DNA of 64,000 nucleotides, taken from the NCBI RefSeq assembly GCF_014898055.3, contig NW_023601104.1, positions 47,924,699-47,988,698 on the forward strand. The letters are read 5' to 3'. The notes beneath the pieces were generated by a model. That model was not told the origin of the DNA. It saw only the letters and a program-made list of their open reading frames with translations, and made no database searches. Position 1 is the first letter of the stretch; every line of letters starts with the position of its first letter. This document shows, piece after piece, positions 1-12,663 of this stretch. A program made the position numbers and the translations under genes. The DNA comes from Talpa occidentalis (taxonomy: Eukaryota; Chordata; Mammalia; Eulipotyphla; Talpidae).

Positions 1-182
1 GTGGGGAACAGAACAGGCAGACTGACTGAAATACTCTGCTAAGGGGAGCAGCAAGCGAGACAGGAGAGGTCCGCCCCGCTATGTGGGTATCTCCAAGGCC
101 GGTGGGGATCGAACCGGCACTGCAGAGGCTGCGGACAGCTTCACAGCACTGCGCTCAACCACCTGCGCCACCAGGGAGGCCC
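1..182 (-). mobile_element. SINE, older subfamily, cut by the window edge
   Basis: The head region ends at GGAGGCCC (plus strand) at 181-182. The body contains the typical AGCTTCACAGCACTGCGCTCAA. The tail lies outside the window. Confidence 0.85.
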
Positions 183-389
183 AAACTAATTTCATTTTTA
201 TGGTAATTAGAAATATTATTTTGTTTTTCCTCCCTAAAATAGCTTTGCAGATCAAGTCAGAGGACTTTGCAAAAACTAATTATTACCTTTCACTGATTCA
301 TTTACTCTTTTGACTTCCTATATATTTTCTTCTCTTGTCTTTGAAAAGTCTATCTTATTAGATGTCTATCTTTTATCACTGCATCAGTC

Positions 390-760
390 AGTTCAGGCTG
401 TCCTAACAAAATACCAAAGACTGGTTGACTTAAACTCAGAAATTTACTTTTGTGTAGTTCTACAGACTAGAGGTTCGATATCCAGTTGCCAGTCGAATGG
501 TTTCTGGTGATGGTCTTTTTCCTGGCTTGTGGCCAACAGGGAAATGACACACTTCTAACTGTGTCCTGGTGAGGAAACAGCAAGCTGTCTGGTGTCTCTT
601 CTTTTAAAGACCAATTCCATTCTGATAGTCTCACTTTCATAACCTCATCTAACCCAAATTACCTCTCAAAAGCCTCGTTTCCAAATAACATTAAATGATG
701 GATTAACCCTCTAACAGATTAATTTCAGGGGCACACATTCAGTTCAGGCATTCACTAATA
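390..760. mobile_element. Old LTR remnant (MaLR-like)
   Basis: CTAACAAAATACCAAAGACTG, then TTAAACTCAGAAATTTAC, GAGGTTCG, and a late CATCTAACCCAAATTACCTC are the pattern of ancient THE1/MST/MLT-type LTRs. Assignment is by memory and orientation is not certain. Confidence 0.55.
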
Positions 761-1645
761 AGAAAATATGATACTGACTCCAAATCATTATATAGATAAT
801 ATGGAAATGAACAAGCCTATTTGTTTTCAAACAATTCCAGTAGAAATCTTCCTTTTCTCTTCTTTTCACAACAATCTAATTCAACAGGAAAAGAACACCC
901 TAAAAAATTAAGAACTAACACGAATTTCATGAAGCAGTAACTTTTAAAAGACAATGATAGAAAGTGAGATAAAATTGATATGGTTAAAAAGAATGAGAAA
1001 AAGAATATTAACTCATCAGTTTATTAAATAAAAACTTTTAATACTATACCTTGTTCTTATATGAACTAAAGATTCCAAAATAATTTAAAGCACTTGTTTG
1101 TCATTGGAAATATAATACACAATACCATTTCTATATTAGATTTTCATGATATTACTAAAATAATAAATCACATTATTTTTCATTTAAAAAATGGAAAACT
1201 GAAATAGTAAAACAAAACTGACAAAATTACAATTGGTTTGTGCTGAGTTTTATCTAATTTTAATACAAGTAGTATTTTTTATTATATACTGCATATGTTT
1301 GAGAGTTTAAGATATTTATTTTTCTTGGTTGAACAAAACTCTTCATTTGAAATACTTAAAAACAGCTCTCTGAGAACATTTCCAAAGTGACCATTAAGTG
1401 AACAGAAACAGTTTTCAAATTTTTGAGCAGATGTTTAGGAGAAGATAGAATGAAAGGTGACAGATCCAGTTTAGGTGAGCTAGTGAGGCCATCCAATTAG
1501 CAGGTTACAGTTATAAATGGAACCCATGGTTTTCTTGTCTAAAAATGCTGTAGGCTTGTATTTTCAGGGTGAAGGAAAAGAAAATGTAGTTATAGCCCAG
1601 ATCATTTTATACTAGAAAACAACTGTGGAAACTAACTTTAATTTT
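761..1645 (-). other. DTD2 3'UTR and downstream flank
   Basis: AT-rich sequence just past the DTD2 stop. Possible AATAAA signals on the minus strand lie near 1310, 1277 and 1020; which one is used cannot be told. No other gene is seen. Confidence 0.5.
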
Positions 1646-1971
1646 TCAAAACTCAATTAAGTGTGTGTATGGTCCATTGGTATCCAGCTTTAACACCTGC
1701 CTGTTTCCATAAGTGCCATGTTCTACCACAACACCAGCTTCAGCACACTTGCTGTTAGAAGCTAATTCTTTTTTACATAGAGTCACAAATTGGGAATAAA
1801 GTTCTAACCCTTCTTCTTTTCCAGAGTTAGAGTGATACTGCATGTTTCTTCCTTTAACTCTCCCCCCGAGGGTGGCTTGAGGGATGATAAGAATGCTGCC
1901 AGGTAGATCCAATATAGAGACGTTCTTGCCATTTTCTGTCTCACTTAGTTTCACATTTAACAGGGTATTAA
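1646..1971 (-). CDS. DTD2: DTD2 coding exon 3 and stop
   Basis: The exon starts after a CCCACCCAG acceptor at 1971 and continues [16 protein letters not shown] to the C-terminal THLIEF and a TGA at 1648-1646. It carries both catalytic-pocket motifs, PQATL and TNGPYT. The frame stays open upstream of the acceptor to an ATG at 2026, but that part is intron. Confidence 0.96.
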
Positions 1972-4900
1972 CTGGGTGGGGAAGAAAGAGAAAACAATTT
2001 GAAGTGAAAACAAAAAATACCAGCAATTTATAGTTGATCTAAAATCTGATGTTTAAAACTCAGTTTGTTGGCTCATGCTTCTAACCCAAAGACTCTATTT
2101 AAATTTTTATAACTGATTTATTAAGTGAAATAACATAAGCATGAAAAACAAGGTAAATTTCATGCAGGAAATGGCATGATACTTTAAATCTGACTTGGCA
2201 GTTAAAATCAACTAACAGTTTATCTAGAAGGGACTGAAGAATTAACTGAATACTGAAGCCTCAAAATATTATTGCCCCAAAGAGAGAAATGAAATTTTAA
2301 TCTCTTGTTCCTCATTATATTTCATAAGTAAATCCCACTGGAGAAAGACCATAATAAATCCTCTTCACACCAAATTCTGCTTCATAAGAACAATAAATAA
2401 AAATCTTATTGGATTTTAAACTTTGTTGCCTAGAGTTCTAAGTTAAGACAAAGGTTCTAAGTTCAATACCATTACAAACCAAGTAATTTTGCAGTTTCAT
2501 AACCTCAAAGGCACTATTAACACAGAATAATTATTTTTCAAATATAATGCATAGGAGAAAGGTAGAAATGAAAACAAGAATCACCAGACATTGTTACAAC
2601 TGAAAAAAAAAAAAAAACAACCAAAAAAATATAGCTGGTGGCATGTTCTTCATAAAATACAAGAAAATATGGTATTATTATTTTTATGGCATTTATGAAA
2701 TTATATTTATTGCTAGTAAGTGTCAAAATCACCATAAAATCTATGATAAAAAATCTAAACTTAGAAAACTCATAACATTAACCATTTTCAAAACAATAAA
2801 CCAAAAAAAAAAATGTGCTTAATATAAATAGCCTTAGGGTCTCACTTCCTACACTGAGGGTATAAGTAACTGCGGCTTACAAAGAAAGGTCCTAAGAGAA
2901 CAAATTATAAAAGAAACTTATATACCTCTCTCCTGTCCAATAATTAGACTTGAAAAGGCATACTTTCTGGTGGGATAGTCAATGGTTTCAATATTAGAGG
3001 GTCTACTATAAATATTAAAAAGGATTCAGGGAATTAACCTGGTAAAAACCAGCCAAGGTGAACACTCAATTCCTAAGCTATACATTAGCACTATCAATTT
3101 TCACTAAACTAACATCTATTTTAAAATACCTCTAATCTTCTTGGGCCTCCCCGGTGGCGCAGCGGTTGAGCGCTGGGTTGCGAAGCTGCCCACAGCCTCT
3201 GTGGCGCCGGTTCGATCCCCGGCTGCTCCCCGGCCACCGGAGGAGGGTCCCACATGGCGCGCAGACCTCTCCTGCCGCCCGCTGCTCCCCTCAGCAGTGT
3301 ACTTCGGTCCTTCTGCCTGCTCTGCTCTCTGCTCTGGCTCTGGTGAATTCTCTCACCCTCCCGCGCTTCTGACTGTACCCAGTGCATGTATAAACAAAAA
3401 AAAAGAAAGAAAGAAAGAAAACATGCCTCTATTAAAAAAAAAAAAAAAAAAAAAAAACCTCTAATCTTCTTTATTACAAACAGAACTCTGCTATAAAGCC
3501 AGTGGTACTTATTGCTTGCATCTAAGGAAACTAACTTTCTAGAGCACATCTATCTAAAGGAAATCACTATCCAGCTATATGGGCTTCTGGCTAGTGACAG
3601 AATGAAGAGGCAATTTTGGAGTAACAAGCCAGAGAAGTAAGTACAATTTATTATACTTCCACACACCACCCTCTACTGGTTATAACTGAGAATTCAATTA
3701 ATGCTGTTGGAATATAAATATAAGTATATAGAAGGACATGAATACAAATACAAATATCAGTAAGTAGAATTAAAATGAGACAATGAATTAATGGCATGTT
3801 GGAAACTCAAAGATCCTAAGACAGATTATCAATCAAGTATCTCTAATGATCTATATGGGAAGTGAAGCTTTGACAGGTCCCTGGAACTCAGTTCAATTAC
3901 ACTGAATTGAGAAAAATTCTGCACATTTCTATGTCAGCCATGCTATTTTAGGCTTTAATGAACATAACTGGTTTTCATACTCCCAAGGTTATGTACAATG
4001 ATTTGATTGGGAAATCTCAATTTATGTATTTATTATCAGCTGGGATTTAAGAGAATCCCATCACTCTGGCTTACTTTGCCATCTGGAATAGAGGGAAGTA
4101 TAAGCTAACACTGTCAATAACTGATGAACTTATTTTGCTTATACTTCACACCAGCAGAATGTGGTTTTTAGAGTCACAATTCTTTATTGAGATACATGAT
4201 ATATAAAGTTTTTTTGTTAGACTACTAAAAGGACCTTCTTGATGTTTTCATTTCACCACAATCTTATGCATGTATTTAAGGTGAACTCATTTACACATAT
4301 TGGACCACATAGAATTTAATCACTGTAAAGCAAAATGCAGCTTGGATTTGGTTGGTTCATTTGATCTTATTATAATTAACATCTATTTAAAAAGACATAA
4401 ATTAACTTTAGAAAATCAATTTTAAGTCACAATGACAAAAATTCTCCTCCTGTTTTTAAAGATGTTTACCATACTTTAAAATATTTATTTATATATTTTT
4501 TACATCATTGTCTACCATAAATTTTATAGTCAATAATGATTTAATTCAAGGAATAATATGAACTCAGGAAAATGGACAGGATGTCCAATATTCAAGCATC
4601 AGGACCTGGCAAATCATCCTCATTAACAGAAGTCGTCATTTCATTTTCACCTTAAACCCTTCAAAGATCCCTATTATCATCTGGATTTAGATTTCAAATT
4701 ATTAGTTACTGGCTCTCTACCCTTACCTTATTACAATCCCTTCAAAAATCTAGTTTTCATTCTCTGACAAAGTTGCCAATCATGTTGGATATCTCAATAT
4801 AAAATTCCCTCTAGGAACTTCAGTTCTTTTTTTTTTTTTTTTTTTGTCTAAGCTGATCCTTTTATTTAAGGCTTTGGAGGTGTGGGGGATAATTATTTTA

Positions 4901-7900
4901 TCAAATACTGTCTGGAGACAATGTATTACTTGATTTGGTATGTCTGAACCCATGTAATTATCACAAGGAATACATAGGGGTATGAACTAGTTAGGATCCT
5001 TGGAAGTTGCAGGCAGGTATGTTACTGTTCAGAGACACACATTAACTCTGCTTTCTTTGCCCCTGGAGGAGGTATGATTATGATGATATTGAGCTTGGTT
5101 CAAGAATCAGCAGAATCTGATTATGTTTATATACATTTCCTACAAACCAGTGCATAAATGGTAAATGTAAATTCTTTCATAATAATAATTACATAAGTCT
5201 GAGTTGTCCAGAGTTGATTCCATATCTATAACTACAGTGTCACCTATATGGCCCTCTTAGGGACTCCAGGAGATAAGAGAGACTATATTAAGAAATGTAG
5301 CATCTGTTTCTCCCTATGTGGCTACCTTACTTCCAACAAGTTTGTGTATCCTTGACGAAAACTCAGTGTAGAATGTGTTTGTGCGTATGCGTGTGTGAAT
5401 GAATGTACATCATACTTGCTTACCTTAAACTCTGGAATAGGTAAATAGCTAAAACTAACAATAGTATAAAGTAATTTAGAACTGACATACCAATGTAGTT
5501 AAAATTGTGTTTTTTGCCCTTTTGGTTCATCAATCTATTGTTACTCAGTCTTACTCTTACAAAGAAACAGCATCAAACACCTACCCATTTTGGGAAGAAG
5601 TTCTTTGTCAGCTCCCTTGAAAAAGCACACATAGATCACTAATCCTCTTTGAATCTGTAAGAAATCACCACAGTAAACTCAGAACTTCTATATAGATACA
5701 GAGCTAAATAAATACTATTTCATAACTGTCACAGAGGTTTAAAAGCAAAGGAAGAAAACTTAGTTTCTTACAACAGATTTGATTTCTTAATTGATTATGT
5801 GAGAAAATAAAATCTTTTTCAATTACCTCAGATATAATTTCTATAAAAAATGAAGTTTAATATATAGCTAACAGCAGTGAAGACCACAAGTTGTACCTTT
5901 AAACATTTACTTCTAATCATAATCATTAAAACGATGAACTAGCTTCCTTCTCTATATGGCTAATAGACTTAGAAACAGTTTGTGAGGCCACATTTATTCG
6001 ACTCCAAATGAATTCACATTTACTACATATGGCTGACATTATCAACAACAGTGTGATTAATACATCATGATGTCATCACTCTTTATTTCTCCTAATTCAT
6101 TTACTTGTAGATAATGAAAGTAAGACTGTCAATAAACTCCAGGAAACTGTTCAATTATTTTTTTGTCAGTTGTTAATGCTTTAAATAAATATAGTGACTA
6201 GGCCTTGGAAATTGCATTTATGATACTAAGTTCTACATTTATTATCAGGAATGAAAGCTTATTTATTTTCTATGACTTAGATGTTTATTAGTACTTGTCG
6301 GATAGATACACCGTAGAAAAGGGACATTTGATAAATTTGATTTTGCTAAGTGATCATTAGAGTTCTGATTTTGTGAATAACTTTTTGAATCATTAAATTT
6401 TTGATTTTGGATATTAATCTTGTTAAGTCCATGGGTTATTATGAAGGTTATATGAGTTAATACTTGTAAAGTGTTTAAAACAGTGCCTGGCTCATAGTAA
6501 AAGCTATATAAATGTTTATTAAATGAGCATGTAAAACTCCCAAAGCACTTTACATACAGTTTTGCACATGACAGGGACTCAACTAATCTGTTGCTTTCAT
6601 ATTCAACTGTATATAACAGACAACATGTGTAACATTAATAGTATTCTAAGTCAGTATAAATGCAACTCTTCACTCATACCTGATTTACCTGGAAAAGAAT
6701 TAATTTTTTAAAAGTACAATTGTGCTTCTGGGACAAGTGAGGGACTCTAATGTACAACCATAGTAAGTTAGCAGGCTGAATGATACAGAGAGCTGTACCA
6801 TGGTCACAGATCTCTCCACTGGGGTTGTTTCGGTGTGAGCCAGTATCTCAAGCATACTCCTATGTGGACACTCCCAATGTGTCAGAATTAAATATCTAAT
6901 TATTTGCAGAAACAGATACCTATTCTTTCCAATCAGCACACTACCTCCTCATTAAGGTATTTTCTTTCGGCTTATTCCAATAATAAATTTTAAGTTGTGA
7001 GCTACAAATTCCCCTCTTCAAGTCAGAATCACTTCCCTAGTAGCTTCTTTTGGTATAAAACATTTTAAATATTCTCACTGTAGCTTTAAAAAGTTCCCTT
7101 CCTACAAAGAAAAACGTTTGTGACAGCAAAGATCTAGATGAATGAAACTAAGAACACACAAAGTAGTTTTCAAGTCTTCTGACAATTGAAACAATTTTTT
7201 AAAAAAACGTTAGAACTTTTAATGATAGGGAATAGTATGCTTAGGAAAGAACTTACTTTTTCACCATCTAATTACTTGTCAGCTCCATATATTAATTAAG
7301 TCATGTGTGGGAGTGGAAGAGAAAGCTTTAAAATAGCTTTTAAAGTTTATAAACACAAGATGATAGTTTTGGGAAGGCTGCAATAAAATATCTGCAATTT
7401 TGCAGAAGGAAATATGGCATGAAGAATATAAAAAGATAAAGCAGCAAGCAAGAACTCTAAATGATTAATAGTTTATGATTTATAGTTTCATAAGGCAACC
7501 ATAAAAATTGGCAATTCTTTAGATAGGATGGTAAATATATAAAAAATAAAATTTTTAAAAATGGAAGAAAAACCAAGACCCCAGAAAGATTATAAAAGAA
7601 CATGAAATTCTGAGAAAGAAAATGGGAGAGGAAAAATAGGAATTTTTATGTTTATAAATATTTCCAAATCAGCAGAAGTTAACTGATTCTGATTTAAGAA
7701 CACTCATGCACATATCTTAATTTCGAGGTGGTACTGAAAATAATGATTAGGATTATATTAAAGGATGCTATATTGGGACCGATTTTGACAAATAAGATAA
7801 GTGAATGAGACTCTCCCACGTTACCTCAAGTCTTAATTTTGAACTAATTAAAAAAAAAATTCAACTTACTTCAAAAATAAGCCAGGGGCCTTAAAGGACA

Positions 7901-8625
7901 TTTTATTAATATTTATTTTCGCACAGCCTGGGGGCAGGCTGTCTTCAAAATACACAAGTAAAAAGAAATCATTGGTGTGTTTTAAATTGGAGGAAATGTA
8001 TTCGCTAACAATGAAACGTTATTATACAAGCTGGAGTCTTTTTTTTCTAGTGGGAAACAAAGTTCTTAAAGTCTCTTGAAAAAAGAATGGTATCTTGGGA
8101 AATCTCATTTCACTGCTAAGACCTAGCCTCTCAGTCAACATTAAGAGGGAATCAGAAGGGATCCGGTGCACAAGTCAAAACAGACCTTGAACACTGGCAA
8201 CAAATGTACCCTACAAGATCCAATCAGACCAGGCCAGGACCCCAGTCGCCCCAGCAAAGGGAAGGGCGTGGCAAGGCCTTTCCTCTGTGGAACCGAGAAG
8301 TTTGAGACAATGTAGAAGCTCCAGAAAATCAAGTGTGAATGGAAGTTCAAATTCCCGCGGTCCTCCCAAACCGGGGCCTCGGCCCCTCGCTGCACACACT
8401 TGCCAGACACCACGCCATCCACTCGGGGCAGGCGGGGGTACACCTTATCGAGACAACTCGGAAATAATAACCGTGCACCTCCCAGGATAACAGGAGCTGC
8501 GGGACCGACGTTACCTCCACCCACTGTGCCTCTGCGTCCCGCTCGGCGGGGCGTACTTGCAGCCGGGCGTGCAGGCACTGCTGCAGGAGCGCCCGCGCCT
8601 GAAGTGTCCGGCCGCTTTCAGCCAT
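1646..8625 (-). CDS. DTD2: DTD2 (ATD), D-aminoacyl-tRNA deacylase 2, three coding exons
   Basis: Joining 8625-8515, 5654-5585 and 1971-1646 on the minus strand gives 507 nt, that is 168 residues plus stop, the same length as human DTD2. Both introns are GT-AG and the phases fit (phase 0 after codon 37, phase 1 after codon 60). The product belongs to the DTD-like fold. It keeps the two signature motifs of the animal deacylase: PQATL near the middle and TNGPYTH close to the C-terminus, where plain DTD has SQFTL and NxGPxT. The family hydrolyses wrongly charged tRNA in the cytosol, notably L-Ala on tRNA-Thr, as a translation proofreading factor. The start ATG at 8625 has G at -3 and G at +4. No frameshift or stop is seen, so the gene looks functional. 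Identification is very secure. Confidence 0.97.
3143..3456 (+). mobile_element. Young SINE in DTD2 intron 2
   Basis: GGGCCTCCCCGGTGGCGCAG head with A box (TGGCGCAGCGG) and B box (GGTTCGATCCC), typical of RNA polymerase III promoters. Tail carries ACATGCCTCTATT. Perfect 15-bp duplication ACCTCTAATCTTCTT at 3128-3142 and 3457-3471. It lies antisense to DTD2. Confidence 0.95.
3472..5584. other. DTD2 intron 2, remainder
   Basis: AT-rich intron sequence with a 20-bp T tract at about 4827. No ORF, RNA gene or young repeat is seen. Confidence 0.7.
5585..5654 (-). CDS. DTD2: DTD2 coding exon 2
   Basis: This 70-nt exon has no ATG and is too short to stand out as an ORF. A TTTCTTACAG acceptor precedes it and a GTAGGTG donor follows it. 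It encodes [20 protein letters not shown] followed by PKM, plus the first base of a Val codon completed by exon 3. The residues match the family's second strand and the loop before the PQATL region. Confidence 0.95.
5655..8300. other. DTD2 intron 1, remainder
   Basis: AT-rich intron with one MIR fragment at 6400. The open frame at 6700-6939 minus has no recognisable motif or family resemblance and is probably chance. Confidence 0.7.
6400..6530 (+). repeat. MIR SINE fragment
   Basis: TGAAGGTTATATGAGTTAAT followed by AACAGTGCCTGGCTCATAGTA is the well-known MIR 3' half. It lies in DTD2 intron 1. Confidence 0.75.
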
Positions 8626-8790
8626 AGCTGGAGCCAGCGCGGCATCCGACTGCGCAGGCCCCGCCCCCGGCGCGCTGAGAAGACAAGCTGGACGCGGCGT
8701 CCGGTCGCCAAGACCGCCTGTGGTCCCGCCCGTAAGGGGCGGGGCCTCTGCTTGGCTCTCTGATGTCCCGGATGTAACGTCATCAGAAAA
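8300..8790 (-). promoter_or_regulatory. CpG-island promoter of DTD2
   Basis: This is the only CpG-dense non-repeat block in the left half of the window. It spans coding exon 1 and about 170 bp upstream. Visible motifs upstream of the ATG are a CCCCGCCCCC GC box near 8659-8668, a GGGGCGGGGCC GC box at 8736-8746, a TGCGCAGGC NRF1-like half-site at about 8651, and a TAACGTCATC CRE/ATF-like site at 8775-8784. There is no obvious TATA box. The layout fits a broad housekeeping promoter firing to the left; the exact start site cannot be read. Confidence 0.75.
8515..8625 (-). CDS. DTD2: DTD2 coding exon 1
   Basis: This exon gives 37 codons, beginning [15 protein letters not shown] and ending QWVE, followed at once by a GTAACG donor (GT at 8514-8513). 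It lies inside the CpG-rich block, as expected for a first exon. Longer open frames running through this region on both strands are by-products of its high GC content. Confidence 0.95.
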
Positions 8791-8852
8791 TTGCCCCTTA
8801 GGCAGAAGCTACCCAATGCTTTAGGTTTTTAGTGCGTAGTTTTAAACGAGTG

Positions 8853-8897
8853 AAAAACAAAAACAAAAACAAAAACAAAACAAAAACAAAACAAAAA
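8853..8897 (+). repeat. (AAAAAC)n simple repeat
   Basis: Seven or so AAAAAC/AAAAC units just upstream of the DTD2 promoter. Confidence 0.9.
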
Positions 8898-8899
8898 AT

Positions 8900-11800
8900 C
8901 CCCAACGCTTTGGATCTCTTCCCTACGTGTCTCTTGAAGTATCCAGACTTTGAGAACACTTTAAGTTCATGTTATGCCCATTGTCAAGATAGGTAAAGAA
9001 TGGATCGATTGAATCACAACACAAATGGAGATGGAAAAGCTATAAATCATCCCGCATTTTTTTTAACCCCAATTAATAAAACAACCGTGCCTCTTCCACC
9101 AGGACCATTATAAGTTATTTGGATTTAGCAGTTAGGGAAATGTGTTGGTATGCCATGTGAACACGCTTTTGGAAATCAGTCCTTTACAAAACACTCTTGC
9201 TAGGCATATTCTTACCTGAGAAAGTGTGTGATTGTTAATATTTTTTTTTTAACGAGCTACTAACACAGAATTGAAATGACATTCTGATGCACATGATATC
9301 AAATTCTGTGATGTGAAGTTTCCTGTAGGGCATACTGTATTAGAATGTAAATAAAATTAAACAAGGGATTGATTTTCTTTCCCACATAATGTATTCCTTG
9401 AACTTGCATCCGATTAGCATTATTTTTCTATGGGCTTGGAAGGTTTAGAAGAGGAATAATAGTGTTACCCTGATTGCATTACCTAGGTCATTGATTTGGG
9501 CTCAGTTGGTACAATATGCCTAAACATTCGTGTCTGTTGTTTTAGAAGATGACATCACTGATAGTGTTGCTATCCATACAAAGTAGTGTGGTTGAAGAAA
9601 ATAATCCATGCGTAATCAACTTCCTTTCTACACAAAATTGAAGCAGTTTGTTCGCTGGTTATTTTGCAGCCTGCCTTACACATTTTTGTTAAACAACAAT
9701 AACAAAAAAACCCAAAAATTCACATTATGTTTGATTCCTGCATTGCAGAGTTTCCTACATTTGTTGATACTGTCTGCAAAGCACAGCTGAGTGGCATTGC
9801 TTAATGTCTGCACCTTTGTGCTATTATAACTATTGAGTCTCTTTTCTCTTTAACCCCCAGACTCAAGTTTTACAGGACTAGGAGGAATTTTAGCATAGAG
9901 GCCCTCAGTTTTGACCCAGAATAAGAAAGGACTGTGATGTCTATTTGTACATGGGTCCAGGAGGCAGGAAAGTCTCTTGAAAATAGGGTGTATGGTTCCC
10001 ACAGATCTCTAATTTTGAAAATTGGGAAACACTTCTGTGAATAGATGGAATCTGGTTGGTAATGGTTAGCCTTTCAAAACTCACCAATTACTTTGGCGTT
10101 TCTGTTAAATGAGGATCTTCTGGACATCAATGTGAATAGCAATAGGTTGCCACTCATTTAATCTTGCTTTCTACCTTCAGATGGCAGGAGAGAGTAAGCA
10201 GTAAAGAGAAAGTGTTTCCTATTTTACTTTTTTGGTCATCTAGTCTCTTTCCACGCAGAATTTAAGAAGCAAAACACACATGCAAGACACACATGTAGTG
10301 CAATTACAAAATGTGAATGAAAATAAGGCTTTAGGAGTAAAGAAAATAGAATTGTGTCAATAAGTTGCAATGAGGGAAATAAGGAAATAGGATGATGATT
10401 TTTGACTGGACTGCTGAGATGATGCAGTATGTAGCAAAGTTTTCACAAATATAGAGCCTCCCTGGTGGCGCAGCGGTTGAGCGCTGGGTTGCGAAGCTGC
10501 CCGCAGCCTCTGCAGTGCCAGTTCAATCCCCGGCTGCTCCCCGGCCACTGGAGGAGGGTGCCACATGGTGCGCAGACCTCCCCTCAGCAGTGTACTTCGG
10601 TAGCTCTGCTCCCTGCTCTGGCTCTGGTGAATTCTCTTACCCTCCCGCGCTTCTGACTGTACCCAGTGCTTGTATAAATAAATAAATCTTTAAAAAAAAA
10701 GTTTTCACAAATATATAACTTTAATTTTTGTTATAAAACAACTATATCCATGGTATGTAATGCTGAGATGGACCAGGTTGTAAAATTTGCTTTAAATGAG
10801 AGGTAAAAGGTAAAACACAGAATTATATTGGCTCCAGAACACGGTGGTAGTTCACTGGAACATAAGACAACTTCGCCTTGTGAGTATATGAGAAATAATT
10901 TTCTGGGCAGGAATAGTTCTTACACAGCTACATAGCTGAAAGGGGACCATATAGTTAGCGGGTTAATTGTGAATCTATTCTACACCCTATGAGATGGCAC
11001 AATAATTTATTTAGGGGTGTTTTAAGTTACTTAATTCATTCAAATTGACTGCCCAAACTAACATGCAGAAGTGTTTCATAAACATGAAAACTCTGCAAAC
11101 TATTTCTAAAGATCCCTTAATACTGAGCTTCCTTTCCTTAGTAAAGAAAAAGGGGTAAAAAAGAGCACTGTAATCTATTTCATAGTTCTTGAAATAAACA
11201 GAGCATTTCCTAAGATTCAGCTCTAAAATAAGGCTCTTTCTGTAGGTTGTATGCAGGGGTGTGTTAGTCCGTAGAAGTAGAGTCAGAAGATGTAGATGTC
11301 ATTTAGGGAAATCTGGAAGAAATCTAGCCCTCTACTTCAAATTCAGAGATTTACTTTTTTCAAGCTTAGAGAGGTGATCAAGTTCTGAGAAATTGGTTTA
11401 CACTAACTAAAATGCACATGATATTGTGGTAGAACTAGAATATTAATTTATTCATTCATAATGAAAAAAATGTTTCTAGGATATAAAGTGCCAATTCTAA
11501 CATAGGCATAATTAGTACATTTTCCCCCATGGTCTAGCATGGGAACCTAGATCATATTCGAAAGTACTTTTATTAATTTTCTATGAGAGATAGTTTTCTA
11601 CCAGGGCATGTGAAACTGATATGTGAAAGACCCATGTGAATTCTGGCTTCAAGACACCGCCACATGTTTTAACACTGTGAAGAAAGAAGACACAGATGGA
11701 TTTAAATAACAACCTATAATTAAAAAGTCCAAAGGCAACAGCTGCATACTACAACCATGGTTTTGTCTTGGGCCTACTTCTTACATAGGGAGATACATAA

Positions 11801-12310
11801 GCCCATAGGCCCATTTATAGTTCAGTTGAAAGCCCTCTATACAGACATACAGAGCCTGGGAAAATGATAGTATCCACCTTAGAGTTTAGTCTAACTTCAA
11901 AACACATAGTTTGTACAACCAGGTAGGGGTGGGATAGAGTTTAGAAGTTGATATCGATCTTTTGTTCAATTTGCTTTTTTAAATTCTTATCTTATTACTC
12001 TACCATTTGCTGCTGTGTTGCCTAGGTAACAATAGAACAAGTGCTTTTAAATCTAGGCAATGATTTTTTTGGGGGGGCAGTCTATAAAATCCCTAGAGTG
12101 GGCTGATAATTATCTTGATCTTTGGGTTATTTCTCAGTTCATAGTGTTGTGATAGCTAAGCATTGCTTAACCTTTTGAATCTTTGTATACGTCTGTTAGC
12201 AGTTTTGTCAAGTCAGCCCAGCCTGCTGTAAGGGGGAAATACATATATAATTTTGACATATGCTTCTTTCGTAGGAAAAAATGTGAAAGATTTTGAAGTG
12301 GGTAAAAGAG
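8900..12310. other. Upstream flank of DTD2
   Basis: Apart from the SINE at 10454 I see no gene. A decayed MIR-like stretch may lie at about 11270-11400. Confidence 0.6.
10454..10697 (+). mobile_element. Young SINE with internal deletion
   Basis: Duplication AAAGTTTTCACAAATATA at 10436-10453 and 10698-10715. It lacks about 60 bp of the body (ACCTCCCCTCAGC is a short-cut). TAAATAAATAAATC tail type. Confidence 0.93.
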
Positions 12311-12327
12311 ATTTCTAGATATCTTTT

Positions 12328-12663
12328 ATTTGTTTTTTTTTTAATTTTTTTTTTTATAGAGGCATGTTTTATTTATTTATTTATTTGTTTGTCTATACAT
12401 GCACTGGGTACAGTCAGAAGCACGGGAGGGTGAGAGAACCCACCAGAGCCAGAGCGGGGAGCAGAGCAGGAAGAAGGACCAAAGTACACCGCTGAGGGGA
12501 GCAGCGGGCGGCAGGAGAGTTCCGCGCGCCATGTGGGACCCTCCTCCAGGGTCCTGGGAGCAGCCGTGGATCAAACCGGCTGCCGCGGATCCAACCGGCT
12601 GCCGCAGAGGTCTCCGGCAGCTTCGCAACCCAGCGCTCAACCGCTGCGCCACTGGGGAGGCCC
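12328..12663 (-). mobile_element. Young SINE with internal 20-bp tandem duplication
   Basis: CATGCCTCTA tail type. Duplication TCTAGATRTCTTTTA at 12313 and 12664, one mismatch. The B-box side holds a duplicated CCAACCGGCTGCCGC-like block at about 12572-12607. Confidence 0.9.

Noticed and set aside
3175..3225. tRNA-like A and B boxes at many places
   Set aside because: They belong to SINE heads; no stand-alone tRNA gene with a foldable cloverleaf and its own terminator was found.
3121..3549. Open frames of 70-140 codons on both strands rich in Pro, Ala, Arg
   Set aside because: They are translations of a GC-rich SINE; the same peptide (for example [11 protein letters not shown]) recurs at every young SINE copy.
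8141..8816. Several overlapping open frames around the DTD2 promoter
   Set aside because: High GC content lowers stop frequency. Only the minus frame from 8625 to the donor at 8515 fits a family and splice sites.
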